From Candidatus Nealsoniibacteriota bacterium (GTDB lineage: Bacteria > Patescibacteriota > Minisyncoccia > Minisyncoccales > PWPS01), in assembly GCA_003551435.1 (NCBI GenBank), contig PUMQ01000019.1, positions 1 through 44,435 on the forward strand: a stretch of DNA of 44,435 nt, given 5' to 3'. This document shows, in pieces, positions 15,725-24,807 of the stretch. The position numbers were made by a program, and so were the translations under genes. How positions within the stretch are numbered: the stretch's first letter is position 1; every line of letters starts with the position of its first letter. The notes under the pieces are model-generated. The model had not been told where the DNA came from and did no database searches. It saw only the letters and a list, made by a program, of their open reading frames with translations.

Positions 15725-16565
15725 ATTTTAATTCCTTCTCGATTATTTTCTTCATCTCCTCTGTGTACCAAGAGACCAGTTGTCTTAGGCATTCTGTTTC
15801 TTCTTTTGACAAACTAATCAAACCCTCCCTTTCCAAGTCCTCCTTGGTAATCTCTTTTTCCCTTACTTGGGGATTGTTGTGGTCTAGGGAAAGGTAATCT
15901 AAGTAAACCTCAAAATAATTCGGATGCCATAAAAACATAGTTACCAGTTCGTTGGCGTCCTCTTGGGCTCTAACCGCTATTTCCGACAATCTGTTGGGAA
16001 TGGTTTTATCTTTCTTGTGGCTGTAATTTGGAGCGTTTCCCCAAACAGAAAGCCCTCTTTCTTTGTCTTTTTTCACTCCTTCATTTTGGTCTTCTTCCAG
16101 CCTTTTTTGAAAGCAAAAAGCAAAAAGGTCTCCGTAACAAGAATTCACTTTCCCTTCTATTACTTTTTGATACCAGCTTTCCGGATTTTCTCTGCTCTCT
16201 AAAGAACACAGATATTCCTGATAGGCGTGGTTTGCTTCGTGAAGAAAGCGGTATTTTTCTGTTTCCTCCCCCGGGCTGGGAAAAAGATTCTCGCCTGTTT
16301 TTTCGTTAATTCCCATTTTAAGGATACAATCCTCCCACTTTCCATGGGGCATCTCTTTTTCAGAAAGAGAAATTTTCTTAACAGCGCTGTGATAAACAAA
16401 TCCCCAATCCTCCTCTCTCTCGTCAACTTCTTTAATGTATCCTTTTTCCACTAAAAAAGCTCCCAGCTTTTTCTCTATATCCCTGTTGGCATCTCCTTCT
16501 ATCGCCTTTCGGGGAACGTTAAGCAGTTCTTCCACTTTTTTTCTTAACTTTTCTTTGTTTGTCAT
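15723..16565 (-). CDS. HExxH-containing putative metallopeptidase, cytosolic
   Basis: A 280-aa protein without signal peptide or membrane segment. The zincin-like motif FLHEANHAYQEY places His109, Glu110 and His113 as zinc ligands and base; RAQEDANELVTMFLWHP (about 205-221) could supply the third ligand. The rest is rich in charged residues and gives no further match. It ends the operon GT4, PGI/PMI, PHP, starting 4 bp after the PHP gene. Activity is inferred only from the motif. Confidence 0.65.
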   Translation of the reverse strand: MTNKEKLRKKVEELLNVPRKAIEGDANRDIEKKLGAFLVEKGYIKEVDEREEDWGFVYHSAVKKISLSEKEMPHGKWEDCILKMGINEKTGENLFPSPGEETEKYRFLHEANHAYQEYLCSLESRENPESWYQKVIEGKVNSCYGDLFAFCFQKRLEEDQNEGVKKDKERGLSVWGNAPNYSHKKDKTIPNRLSEIAVRAQEDANELVTMFLWHPNYFEVYLDYLSLDHNNPQVREKEITKEDLEREGLISLSKEETECLRQLVSWYTEEMKKIIEKELK

Positions 16566-16569
16566 AGAA

Positions 16570-17352
16570 CTACTTGTCCGAATATTCTTTTTTATAATTA
16601 AAGCTGATTTTTCTTAAGCCTATATTGTTTATTCGCAGATAATTTCTAAGAACCAATCTGTGAAAGAGAATTCTCCCCTTTGTTCGGCCGTCTCCTTCCA
16701 CTATTTTTTGCAATCTTCCTAGCCTTTTTTTCCATCTCGCGTTTCTTTCTCTAAAGCTCCCTATCTCTTCTTTGATAATAATTTCTCCTTCCTTAACCGC
16801 CCTTAGAAAACTTTCTTTGTTTATTTTCTCTTTTGTCTTTAAAACTCCCATTCCCACCTGGCCTGAAACATGGGCATCCGATCCTGCCACCCCAAGTAAA
16901 GAAAACTCTTCTTTTTTTCTAAAAGCCTTCTTTCTTTCTTCCTCTTCATCCATAGCGTTGCCCGTTTCTATTCCGTCAAGCAAAGGAAAAATGCCTTCGC
17001 TTTCTTTCGGGAAAACACCTCTTCTCCTTAAAGGGTGAGCCCAAAAAGCATACCCTCCTTGTTCTCTTATTTCCCGGACGGCTTCTTTAAAGCTCCCTCC
17101 TCTTTTTATTTCTTTTTTTAGAAAATAGGCGAGAAGATGCTCTCCGTTCTCTAGAGTAATCTCTTCTCCGGGAATAATATCCACTCCTTTGATACTCAGG
17201 GGCCCTTCGTACAATCTGTTGTGGTCAACAACCGCAATGCCGTCAACTCCTCTTCTTTTTGCTGCCTCCGCCATGTCCTTTAAAGCTCCCGGTGAATCGG
17301 CAGAGGCGGTAGTGTGGCAGTGTAAATCGTAAAAATAGCTCTTTTCCCTCAT
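16570..17352 (-). CDS. PHP-domain phosphoesterase
   Basis: A 260-aa protein of the polymerase-and-histidinol-phosphatase family. All metal-binding motifs are visible: YDLHCHTTASAD (about 8-19), GIAVVDHNR, IPGEEIT, AFWAHPLRRRG and VAGSDAHVSGQVG. These position two or three metal ions in a TIM-like barrel; relatives hydrolyse phosphate esters such as nucleoside 3',5'-bisphosphate or oligoribonucleotides. The C-terminal ~60 residues are basic and outside the domain. It lies 12 bp after the PGI/PMI gene. Confidence 0.85.
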   Translation of the reverse strand: MREKSYFYDLHCHTTASADSPGALKDMAEAAKRRGVDGIAVVDHNRLYEGPLSIKGVDIIPGEEITLENGEHLLAYFLKKEIKRGGSFKEAVREIREQGGYAFWAHPLRRRGVFPKESEGIFPLLDGIETGNAMDEEEERKKAFRKKEEFSLLGVAGSDAHVSGQVGMGVLKTKEKINKESFLRAVKEGEIIIKEEIGSFRERNARWKKRLGRLQKIVEGDGRTKGRILFHRLVLRNYLRINNIGLRKISFNYKKEYSDK

Positions 17353-17364
17353 TGCCCTTTCTTT

Positions 17365-18330
17365 TTAAACCATTCTCTTAAACTCCTCGACCATGGGCAC
17401 CTTTTCAGGATCAACGCTGTATGTTTTAGATAAGCGGTAGGCCGTCCAGGCGGAAACAAGGAAAGAAGAAAATATTTTCTCCACTCCGGAATCCCCTTCT
17501 ATTTCCACTTCCAACACTTCAAACCCTCTCTTTTCCAGAGTTTTTCTTAAAACTTCCATCCTTTTCTTATTTTTCGGATGATCCTCACTGTCGGTCAAAA
17601 AAACAAACGTTATTTTTTCACTCAAGTGTCCGGTAGAAGGCGTGGTATCAAACCCGGTCATTTCGTTGTGGTTTAGTTCGGGAAGCACGTTGTAAAAAGA
17701 AGGTATCTTCGGTGCCTCATTGAAATTTATCTTCCAAATTTTAGCAATACTTCCGTTCTTCCGAGAAGCATATACCACCGGCAACTTGTTTTCCAAAAAA
17801 GAAGAAATTTTCTCTCCCTGTTGGCGAAAGCTCTCTTTCTTTTTTTCCATGTTTTCTGCCGCTTTTTTAGTTTCTTCTTCCAAGCCGCCCTCCTCTGTTG
17901 CTTTCAAAAGAGCTTTAAGAGAATATCCTACCCCTATTCGGGGCTGGGTCTCGTTTTGCGGAAGCTCAATGTAGGGAAGTTTTTTCTCCTTTGCGACAGC
18001 CAGAAGATTGCCGCCTTTGGAAATAGCAATCGTCGGAATATCTTCCGCTACCGCTTTGTTGTAAGTATCCAAAACTTCTTCCGTGTTGCCCGAATAAGAA
18101 GCGGTAATAAGCCCCGTTTCCGGAAAAAACCCTTCAGGAAGCCCGTAGTCCGAGTATAAGGAAAGGGGGAAGTCCGGCAGTAAAGTTTTCAGAATATCTC
18201 CCTGCAAGCGCGAACCGCCCATCCCTGCCAAAACGTATCTTTCATGCCTTTTCCACTTTTCTTTATTTTTTATCTCCGGGGAGAAAAGCAGTTGTTCGGG
18301 GAAGTTATAAATATCTTTTTCCATTCCCAT
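17365..18330 (-). CDS. Bifunctional phosphoglucose/phosphomannose isomerase
   Basis: A 321-aa SIS-domain enzyme of the archaeal-type PGI/PMI family, which interconverts glucose-6-P or mannose-6-P with fructose-6-P. Seen are LAGMGGSRLQGDIL (about 32-45), the sugar-phosphate loop SYSGNTEEVLDTYN (about 94-107), PRIGVGYSLKALL, and ELNHNEMTGF with the catalytic Glu and His. It follows the GT4 gene by 4 bp, so central sugar phosphate use and glycoconjugate synthesis are coupled here. MGM offers two close ATG starts. Confidence 0.9.
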   Translation of the reverse strand: MGMEKDIYNFPEQLLFSPEIKNKEKWKRHERYVLAGMGGSRLQGDILKTLLPDFPLSLYSDYGLPEGFFPETGLITASYSGNTEEVLDTYNKAVAEDIPTIAISKGGNLLAVAKEKKLPYIELPQNETQPRIGVGYSLKALLKATEEGGLEEETKKAAENMEKKKESFRQQGEKISSFLENKLPVVYASRKNGSIAKIWKINFNEAPKIPSFYNVLPELNHNEMTGFDTTPSTGHLSEKITFVFLTDSEDHPKNKKRMEVLRKTLEKRGFEVLEVEIEGDSGVEKIFSSFLVSAWTAYRLSKTYSVDPEKVPMVEEFKRMV

Positions 18331-18334
18331 ATAA

Positions 18335-19489
18335 TTACTTTTTAAGAACCTCTTTAAAAACCTTTATTTGCTTGTCAATCATCGCCTTTTTTGAAAACTT
18401 GTTTTGCACAAATCTTTTTGCTTCTTTTACCATCTTCTCTCTCTTTTTTCTGTTTTCTAAAATATCAATCACCGCCTCGGGGAAATCTTCTCCCTTCTTG
18501 AGAACCACCGCCTTTCCTTCCGGATAAACTTCTTTTTGAATCGGAGAAACAAGAGCCACCACCGGGGTTTCGGCAAGCATCGCTTCTCCCACTACAAGGC
18601 CTTGGGTTTCCGTTTGGGAAGAAAAAACAAAAACATCACTCGCGCCGTAAATTTTTTGCGCTTCTTCTCTTTTAAGAGGTCCTGTGCAAATCACTCTGTC
18701 TTCAACCCCCATTTTTTTAGCATCTCTTTCTACTTCTTTAATATCTCCCGGACCGACAAAAAGAAGCACCGCGTTAAAGTTCCTTTCTTTGAGTTCCTTT
18801 ATCATGTCAAGTAAAACATGGAGATTTTTTTCTTTGGACATCCTTCCCAGATAAAGAAGGACTTTCATTTTTTCGGGGATTTTAAATTTTTCTTTCAGCT
18901 TCTTTTTCGTAAAAGGTTTTTCCGGCATCTCTATTCCGGTGGGAATAACTCTGATGGGAGTTTTTACTCCGTATTTTACAAGCTTTCTTTTCATCATCTC
19001 GCTCGGGGTCATTATGGCATCCACTTTGTTACAAAGCGATTTTGTCCTCCTGCGCATTACAAAGGCCCCTGTTTCCCCCGCATACAGGCGTCCGTACTCT
19101 TCAACCAAGGTATGGTAAAAAAGAACTTTCTTCTTTTTTGACCTTAACATGTGAATTTCAAAAGCGTTGGCCATCCAAGTGACGGTATGCAGCCAGTAAA
19201 CATCCGGATCAAATTCCTTTGCAATTTGGGCTATTTTTTTACCCGAATTCACGCGAAAAACCCTCTCTTCCTTGCCCAGCAAGTTGACAATTGCCTTGTG
19301 GGCTAAAGCAGAAGAAGGAACTGCGTAGTGCTCCGGCCTTGCCTTTCTCGCCTTATATTCGGGAGCTACGACTATCGCCTTGTGGCCCCGCTCTTTAATT
19401 CCGTCAAGGGCAGTGTTTAAAGAAGCGGTTACCCCGTTGGGAAGCGGGTAGGTTAAAGAACAAGCCATTACTCTTATTTTATTTTTCAT
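18335..19489 (-). CDS. Family 4 glycosyltransferase (GT-B)
   Basis: A 384-aa glycosyltransferase with the GT4 layout: an N-terminal acceptor domain beginning RVMACSLTYPLPNGVTASL, then the nucleotide-sugar domain with YLGRMSKEKNLHVLL, GPGDIKEVERDAKK, FVFSSQTETQGLVVGEAML (E-x7-E type). It most resembles enzymes that glycosylate diacylglycerol or related lipids, so a membrane glycolipid product is plausible but unproved. First gene of a four-gene operon. Upstream 130 bp contain a terminator of the preceding unit and an AT-rich TATATT close to the ATG, but no good -35. Confidence 0.88.
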   Translation of the reverse strand: MKNKIRVMACSLTYPLPNGVTASLNTALDGIKERGHKAIVVAPEYKARKARPEHYAVPSSALAHKAIVNLLGKEERVFRVNSGKKIAQIAKEFDPDVYWLHTVTWMANAFEIHMLRSKKKKVLFYHTLVEEYGRLYAGETGAFVMRRRTKSLCNKVDAIMTPSEMMKRKLVKYGVKTPIRVIPTGIEMPEKPFTKKKLKEKFKIPEKMKVLLYLGRMSKEKNLHVLLDMIKELKERNFNAVLLFVGPGDIKEVERDAKKMGVEDRVICTGPLKREEAQKIYGASDVFVFSSQTETQGLVVGEAMLAETPVVALVSPIQKEVYPEGKAVVLKKGEDFPEAVIDILENRKKREKMVKEAKRFVQNKFSKKAMIDKQIKVFKEVLKK

Positions 19490-19577
19490 ATTAATATAAT
19501 TTAACTTTCTTTAGTCTAACATAAAAAGAAATCTTTCCAAGACCGGCACCCTCAGAGTAAATGCGGCGGCCTATAGA

Positions 19578-19606
19578 AAAATACAGGGATGTTTTCCCTG
19601 TATTTT
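19578..19606 (-). terminator. Terminator after the DUF5684-like gene
   Basis: Perfect 12-bp stem AAAATACAGGGA/TCCCTGTATTTT with a 5-nt loop and terminal T-run. Confidence 0.7.
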
Positions 19607-19626
19607 CCGTGAAATAAGCACGCTTC

Positions 19627-20331
19627 CTACTCTTCTTCGCCTTTTCCCGTTTCTTCTTCCGCCTCTTTCTTCTCTTTTGCCGGTTCGTTTTTTCCCCAGA
19701 CGGTCATTCCCAGTAGAACGGCGAAAATAAGTGCACCCACCACCGGAATAAGAAGCATTAGCGGCCACCATCCGGGACGGTTCACTTTCTCAAAAATCTT
19801 CCAGTTCCAGATAAAGAAGAAAACCATAAAAGCAATGTAGGCAAGGATGTTTATAAAGGGAATAATGAAAGCGGCTATAAGAAGTACCGGCCACCAGTGC
19901 ATTTTCGCCATTTTGCTCATCAGATAAACGTTGGCTACGGGAATCCACGCCAGCCAAGCAGGCTCTGTGTTCAGCTTTTGAGCAAGCCTCATGTAAGCAA
20001 GCGAAAAGTAAACATAAGAAGCAACAAAAAACAAAATAGAGAAGATCAAAATACCTCCTCCCAAAATACCGGCAAACACTCCCGCTAAAACGTCTTCAGG
20101 CTCCCTTTCATCATACACTTCCATCCAGCCCTCGGTAAATAACTCTTCTATTTCTTCCGGAGTCATTTCCACTTCCTCCCAAGCGTCCTCCGGGTACAGT
20201 TCGTCCATTTCATCAAAATCCCAGCCGGGCTCTTCTTGTGCAACCACTACTCCCAAAGAAAGAAAACAGAAGGAAAAAACCGCAATCAGGGTAAAAATAA
20301 CCGAAAGGCTTTTTAAACTTTTTTTCTTCAT
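19627..20331 (-). CDS. DUF5684-like membrane protein with acidic exterior domain
   Basis: A 234-aa protein. A signal-like hydrophobic start (about 9-30) is followed by a very acidic segment (WDFDEMDELYPEDAWEEVEM), then four or five membrane segments with the family pattern LNTEPAWLAWIPVANVYLMSKMA, KVNRPGWWPLMLLIPVVG. It ends in a KEEAEEETGKGEEE tail. Function unknown; such proteins are common beside CPR signal peptidases and surface proteins. A box AAAGGTCG (20354-20361) lies 22 nt before the ATG, and the upstream paralog gene ends 48 bp away. Confidence 0.75.
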   Translation of the reverse strand: MKKKSLKSLSVIFTLIAVFSFCFLSLGVVVAQEEPGWDFDEMDELYPEDAWEEVEMTPEEIEELFTEGWMEVYDEREPEDVLAGVFAGILGGGILIFSILFFVASYVYFSLAYMRLAQKLNTEPAWLAWIPVANVYLMSKMAKMHWWPVLLIAAFIIPFINILAYIAFMVFFFIWNWKIFEKVNRPGWWPLMLLIPVVGALIFAVLLGMTVWGKNEPAKEKKEAEEETGKGEEE

Positions 20332-20379
20332 AAAAATTTACACGATTAATTTTCGACCTTTATTTTTTCTTCCTAAAAA

Positions 20380-20988
20380 CTAACTCCACTCTATTTTATA
20401 CTCGTGATAAGGGTCTCCTTTGAAAAAGCACTTTGTTTCTTTTATGGTTATTTTTTTGTCCGGCAGGCAGATTTTGACAAGAGTCAGAAAGTAACCCGGA
20501 TAATAGTGTTGACAGACAAGAGGATGAACTTTATACTCTTTCATCCGTACCAAGATATGGTCCTCCTCCATTTTTACGGGTTCTATATCTCCGTAATCAA
20601 AATACCTCTTCCACATGTAAGAAGTGCTTTTAAAGAGCTTTTCCACCGACAAAGTGTGGCTTAAAAGAAGGCGGAAGATAAAAGAATGCTTCACCGACTC
20701 TTTCCCCATTCGGAAGATATCTTCATCGCTCCAATTAAATACTTCCTTAGAAACGAGAATAACAAGATCGGCAAGATAAATGGGGTACCACTCAAACTTG
20801 TTTACTTTAGCAAACTCCAGAGGATACCCCAGCTCTTTTAATTTTTCTTCCACTTTTCGCAAGCCGTCATCTCCTTCCATTTTTCTAACGTAAGCCGCGT
20901 GAAGGTTTATGGCATCTCCCTTTACATTCCCTTTTACGCTCGCTATTTCATCGGCCGTCTCCTTCAGGCTCATTCCTTCTTTAAGCAT
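20380..20988 (-). CDS. Unknown ~200-aa paralog family, copy 2
   Basis: A 202-aa paralog of the 9032 and 24111 genes. It keeps SLKETADEI, FNWSDEDIFRMG, the SF.(F/R) helix, YFDYGDIE, YKVHPLVC and the C-terminal ETKCFFKGDPYHEYKIEW. It is the most divergent of the three in the middle. It starts 35 bp after the PGBD gene at 21024, so it belongs to the surface-protein operon although it lacks a signal peptide itself. A cytosolic sensor or chaperone role for the surface operon is only a guess. Confidence 0.85.
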   Translation of the reverse strand: MLKEGMSLKETADEIASVKGNVKGDAINLHAAYVRKMEGDDGLRKVEEKLKELGYPLEFAKVNKFEWYPIYLADLVILVSKEVFNWSDEDIFRMGKESVKHSFIFRLLLSHTLSVEKLFKSTSYMWKRYFDYGDIEPVKMEEDHILVRMKEYKVHPLVCQHYYPGYFLTLVKICLPDKKITIKETKCFFKGDPYHEYKIEWS

Positions 20989-21023
20989 AAATTTATCTTT
21001 AGCGAATAAATCCTGTTTGAGGG

Positions 21024-21638
21024 TTAGTCTTCTTTTTCGCTTTCTTTTGCTCTTTCTCTTATCCTTAAGAACGTCTGCAAAACTTCGGCGAATCTTTCAC
21101 GTATCTTTTCTACTTCCTCTTTCGGCTCTTCTTTTATAACAATCCCTTCGCGCAAAATTTCGTTTATCTTCGTTCTTGTTTGCAATCCCAATATCCCGGT
21201 AGCCGGTATCCCGTACTTTCTCTGGAACCTTATCAGCGCCTGCCTGGTGGCCGGTCCGAAGTAATCCGTTTCTCTCCCCGGAGATCCGACTCCGCTCTCG
21301 GCAACTCGCGTTTCAGGATCAGTGTTAAGGACAATCTGCAGGTACCGTGCCGCTTCTCCTCTCGCTCTTTCTCTTAATTCGTACCGAAAAGTAAATCCGG
21401 CCGGCAGTCTTTCCACTCTAACAAGCCTTTCTGTATACGCAGGGAGCGCGTTAAAGTCCTCCACAAGCTCCTTTATCGCCTCTTTCACTTCTTCTATCTC
21501 TTCTCTTAACTCTTCGCCTTTGTTTCTGCTATTTTCTGTGGCAAAGACCGGAGCAAGAGCGGAAAACGCAATAGCGGCCGCCATTAAGGCAACAATAAGA
21601 ACTTTTATTTTATGTTTTGTTTCCTTGTTTACTTTCAT
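21024..21638 (-). CDS. Secreted minimal peptidoglycan-binding protein
   Basis: A 204-aa exported protein: signal peptide (about 1-33, ending APVFAT), a short coiled coil (GEELREEIEEVKEAIKELVE), then one PGBD (about 90-165; ARYLQIVLNTDPETRVAESG, FGPATRQALIRFQRKYGI, QTRTKINEIL). It ends in a charged helix with no cargo domain, so it is the simplest member of the anchor family in this window. It has a good AGAGGAG ribosome site and begins 12 bp after the FnIII-PGBD gene. Confidence 0.88.
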   Translation of the reverse strand: MKVNKETKHKIKVLIVALMAAAIAFSALAPVFATENSRNKGEELREEIEEVKEAIKELVEDFNALPAYTERLVRVERLPAGFTFRYELRERARGEAARYLQIVLNTDPETRVAESGVGSPGRETDYFGPATRQALIRFQRKYGIPATGILGLQTRTKINEILREGIVIKEEPKEEVEKIRERFAEVLQTFLRIRERAKESEKED

Positions 21639-21650
21639 AAAAGCTCCTCT

Positions 21651-22868
21651 TTAAAGATCGTAATCAATGTCTTCTAGTATCTTTTCTTTTTCCGGATGCG
21701 GATAGGGACCTCCTTGCCAGTTGTAAAACCAGCTGTCTACATACTCTCCGCTGAAATCGCTTTCTTCACCGTCGATAACCTGAGTGATTACATAGTAGTA
21801 AATGGTGTAGAGTCCCAGCCCGCTGTTTACAAACTCTCTCTTGGTGCTCGTTCCGACTATGGTGTAAGGGCCTCCTTGTTTTTGTGCTCTGTAAATGCGG
21901 TACTCTTCCACATTTCTCTGGTCGGTCTCCCATGTTAGAGTAATTTCTCCTACATCGGTCGCCTCTCCCCTTATTCTAAACGGAGTAGGCTCCCAATCCA
22001 TGGTTACGACCACTTCTCTGCTGTGTCCGCTCTCTTCTCCGTCAACTGTTTGGGTGACGGTAAGGTAGTAAGTTTCCATATACTCCAATCCGCTTATTAT
22101 CCCGCTTGTATCCGCAGTATCTCCGTAAACCCGGCGAGGGCCTCCCGACCTGTCTGCTATGTATCCGGTAAAGTATTCAGCGTTTCTGTCTCCTCTCCAC
22201 GTTAATCTCACCTCTCCGTATCCGATAATCGCTCCTCGGACATTGGTCGGCGCATCAACCGCCCCTTCTTCAATATCTTCCACTCCTTCTAGTTTCGCAC
22301 GCAAAGCGGCGAGATCTTGTAAAATTTCCACCAATCTCGCTTTGAGTTCCGCTTTTTTGTCAGGCGGTATTACTTCTATTATAATTTCCCCGTCCAAGAT
22401 TTTGTTGAGCTTCTTTTGCGTTTGAATAGCCGCAATTCCGGTTGGCTCTGTAATTCCCCAAGGATGTAGAATTTCCTCGGCATATTTTTCCTGAAACTTT
22501 ATTACCGCGTTTTTTGTTATATTCCCGAACCTCTTAACTTCATTTCCCGGAGAACCAACACCGGATTCTACAAGTCTTGTCTCCGGATCGGCATTCAGTA
22601 TTATCTGCATATACATTATTTCCACTCCGTAATCTTCATATCTGTAAGGCCTTATTTCCGGAAACCTGAAACCATCGGGAATCCTCGGAAAACTGGCCGC
22701 TTCTTTCTGTTCCATCGCTTTTTCAATATCCTCCGCGATGTTTTCTATTCTTCTTCTTATGTCCCGAAGACCTTCCCTTACTTCGGCCTCCACTCCGCCG
22801 TAAACAGGAAAAGCAACGGCAAAAAGAAGGAAAGCGGCCGTTGCTCCGACAGATAATTTTTTAATCAT
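21651..22868 (-). CDS. Secreted PGBD protein with two FnIII domains
   Basis: A 405-aa protein: signal peptide (1-25), coiled coil (EGLRDIRRRIENIAEDIEKA), PGBD (about 70-160; MYMQIILNADPETRLVESG, FGNITKNAVIKFQEKYAEE), helical linker, then two fibronectin-type-III-like repeats (about 205-290 and 293-385), each with the pattern G.V.L.W.....V..Y....(S)..GP. The second repeat carries QTVDGEESG and QVIDGEESD in equivalent strands, showing internal duplication. It probably displays adhesion modules on the wall. A GGTCG box lies upstream (22898-22909). Confidence 0.85.
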   Translation of the reverse strand: MIKKLSVGATAAFLLFAVAFPVYGGVEAEVREGLRDIRRRIENIAEDIEKAMEQKEAASFPRIPDGFRFPEIRPYRYEDYGVEIMYMQIILNADPETRLVESGVGSPGNEVKRFGNITKNAVIKFQEKYAEEILHPWGITEPTGIAAIQTQKKLNKILDGEIIIEVIPPDKKAELKARLVEILQDLAALRAKLEGVEDIEEGAVDAPTNVRGAIIGYGEVRLTWRGDRNAEYFTGYIADRSGGPRRVYGDTADTSGIISGLEYMETYYLTVTQTVDGEESGHSREVVVTMDWEPTPFRIRGEATDVGEITLTWETDQRNVEEYRIYRAQKQGGPYTIVGTSTKREFVNSGLGLYTIYYYVITQVIDGEESDFSGEYVDSWFYNWQGGPYPHPEKEKILEDIDYDL

Positions 22869-22912
22869 AATTTTAATATTTATATTTATAATCTAATCGA
22901 CCGCCTTTTGGT

Positions 22913-24103
22913 TTATTCCAAAATACACCTTACGGAAACTCCGCTTCCCTGCGGAAGAATAGTTCGGTGTATTCCCGAACGGTTCTCGTAAAGATGTCTT
23001 ATCCACGAAAATGATCCCAGCGAGGTAGATGTCCAAAAGCTTCCCCCTTTTTCAATTCCTCTGAAAACTCCTGTTTCCTCTCTTCCTCCGGCAGGTAGAG
23101 CGGAAAATCCCGAGCTGTTGTTGCCGTCCCAATCGGCTCTTGATTTCAATTCACTTCCCTCGTCACTTCCTCTCCAACCGGCTCTTGCAAGCTCATCTTC
23201 ATCTACTCCCAGCTTTTTTTCAAGAATCTGAAAATCACGGTCAGTGGGAAGTCTCCACCCTGTGGGGCAGACTCCTTTGGCAGTTTCAAAATCGTACAGC
23301 CTGCCGTATTTATCACAGTTCGCTTCGTTGTTATCATAACACCAACTGCCTCTCTCCGCGTAGTTCAGGTTCTCCTCCATCCAACACTGCGTTCCTATTC
23401 CTACCAGAGAATATGTTTGGTTATCTCTAATATCCATGTGGGTTAACCTTCCTCTGCAAGGGTCGCCGACTTCCGACGGATCTGGGTCCGGAAGAGGATC
23501 GGGATCGGGATCGGGGTCCGGATCGGGAGTAGGATCAGGATCAGGAACAGGATCAGGGTCAGGAGTAGGCTCCGGTTCGGGCATCGGGGGAACTTCCGGA
23601 GGGTCGGAAGGAACTATCTCATACTCTCCTCTTAAAATGGCGTTTAGTTTTTTTCTTGTATAGCTTCCCACAAACCCCGTAGGTGCGGTAAGCCCGATAG
23701 GAGTTAAAACTTCACCGGCATACTTCTGTTGAAATCTTCTAACGGCGTTAAAGGTTGCCGGACCGAAAAACTCCGTCTCGTTTCCGGGCGACCCGGCTCC
23801 TGTTTCCGCTACCTTTGTCGCCCTGTCCTGGTTGAGAAGCATCTGTAAATATCTTACATCACTCCCTCTTGCGCCCTGTGCCAAATTCCGCGTAAACTCA
23901 AATCCCTCGGGGATCTCCCCTGTAACGCGTGCCTCATCAACTTTTTCTTCCGTTTCTACTCCAAGTCTTTGGAGCAGCTCTTCAATCATTTTTTCAATTT
24001 CCAATATCTCCCTCTGAAGATCTTCTTTGACCGTAAAACCGGGGTTAGCAAGAAGAAAAAGAGATGAAAAGATAATTAACCCAAAAGCAATTTTTTTTAT
24101 CAT
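22913..24103 (-). CDS. Secreted PGBD protein with Pro-Asp linker and FISUMP lectin
   Basis: A 396-aa protein: signal peptide (1-25), coiled coil, PGBD (about 70-165; [39 protein letters not shown]), then an extended (D-P)n spacer (about 170-215). The C-terminal domain is FISUMP (Fibrobacter succinogenes major paralogous, TIGR02145-like): [65 protein letters not shown]. This is a C-type-lectin/formylglycine-like fold usually found at cell surfaces. It begins 7 bp after the third ~200-aa paralog. Confidence 0.88.
   Translation of the reverse strand: MIKKIAFGLIIFSSLFLLANPGFTVKEDLQREILEIEKMIEELLQRLGVETEEKVDEARVTGEIPEGFEFTRNLAQGARGSDVRYLQMLLNQDRATKVAETGAGSPGNETEFFGPATFNAVRRFQQKYAGEVLTPIGLTAPTGFVGSYTRKKLNAILRGEYEIVPSDPPEVPPMPEPEPTPDPDPVPDPDPTPDPDPDPDPDPLPDPDPSEVGDPCRGRLTHMDIRDNQTYSLVGIGTQCWMEENLNYAERGSWCYDNNEANCDKYGRLYDFETAKGVCPTGWRLPTDRDFQILEKKLGVDEDELARAGWRGSDEGSELKSRADWDGNNSSGFSALPAGGREETGVFRGIEKGGSFWTSTSLGSFSWIRHLYENRSGIHRTILPQGSGVSVRCILE
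23477..23580. repeat. Hexanucleotide tandem repeats coding for Pro-Asp spacer
   Basis: Degenerate GGATCG/GGATCA/GGGTCC units in tandem encode the (D-P)n linker of the FISUMP protein. A shorter version encodes the tail of the matrixin-like protein (about 32800-32850). Such tracts can change length by slippage in multiples of six, keeping frame. Confidence 0.6.
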
Positions 24104-24110
24104 GTTTTAA

Positions 24111-24719
24111 TTAATCCCACTTTATAATGTACTCGTTATAGGGGTCTCCCTTAAAAATGCACTTTATCTCTTCAACACTGATTTTCTCGCTTTTCAAAGA
24201 AAATTGGGCAATACGCATAAAGTATCCTTTCATATAAGGGCCGCAGATCAGTTCATGAAAATCGTGGTCTTTGAGTATTATTGTAATATATTTTTCTTTT
24301 TCGTTAAACTCTCCCTTTTGTAAAGATCCGAAATTATAATGTTTATCCCAGTACTGTCCGGACTTTTCAAAAACCTCTTTTATTGAAAAAAGGTGCTTTA
24401 TAAACATCTTCACGATAAACGAGTACTTCGGCGCAGAATTTCCCATGTCGAAAATATCTTCCTCCGTCCAGTTAAAGACCTCTTTTGCCGCTAAAATAAC
24501 CAGTACGCTGAGTGCTTCTTTGTGCCAATCTCCCGTCCTTACCTCGTCAAGAATAATCGGATATCCGAGCTCCTTCATTTTTTCCTCCACTCTCTTTATT
24601 CCCTCTTCTCCCTCTCTGTAACGGATGTAGATTGCGTGAGTCCGGAAAACTTCTCCCCTAACGCCTCCTTCCTTCTTCATTATCTCGTTCGCCGTCTCTT
24701 TTAAACTTTTTTCTACCAT
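24111..24719 (-). CDS. Unknown ~200-aa paralog family, copy 3
   Basis: A 202-aa paralog, closer to copy 1 (shared FGSLQ.GEFNEKEKY and VEEIKC..KGDPY.EYII.W) than to copy 2. No signal peptide or membrane segment. It is the first gene of a unit followed 7 bp later by the FISUMP-PGBD gene, so this family is twice linked to secreted PGBD proteins. Its promoter is the best in the window (TATAAT) and its -10 ends 8 nt before the ATG. Function unknown. Confidence 0.85.
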   Translation of the reverse strand: MVEKSLKETANEIMKKEGGVRGEVFRTHAIYIRYREGEEGIKRVEEKMKELGYPIILDEVRTGDWHKEALSVLVILAAKEVFNWTEEDIFDMGNSAPKYSFIVKMFIKHLFSIKEVFEKSGQYWDKHYNFGSLQKGEFNEKEKYITIILKDHDFHELICGPYMKGYFMRIAQFSLKSEKISVEEIKCIFKGDPYNEYIIKWD

Positions 24720-24727
24720 GTTCTTCT

Positions 24728-24755
24728 ATTATACAAAAAACGAAAAAACAAGCAA
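24728..24755 (-). promoter_or_regulatory. Leaderless-type promoter of copy 3
   Basis: Minus-strand TTGCTT (24750-24755), 16-bp spacer, perfect TATAAT (24728-24733), then 8 nt to the ATG at 24719. Confidence 0.6.
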
Positions 24756-24789
24756 CAAAAATGCGGCTCGGATAATTCCAAGCCGCATT
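24755..24789 (-). terminator. Terminator after the 671-aa PGBD protein
   Basis: Nine-bp stem AATGCGGCT/AGCCGCATT (24760-24768, 24781-24789), 12-nt loop, followed by TTTTTG on the minus strand. It abuts the next promoter. Confidence 0.75.
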
Positions 24790-24807
24790 CTTTTCTAACG
24801 GTTTACG

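Noticed and set aside
23477-23580. Possible CRISPR array from tandem repeats
   Set aside because: Units are six bases, contiguous and in a coding frame, with no spacers or cas genes.
23436-23663. Gly-Ser repeat frame on the plus strand
   Set aside because: Antisense of the (D-P)n spacer in the FISUMP gene.
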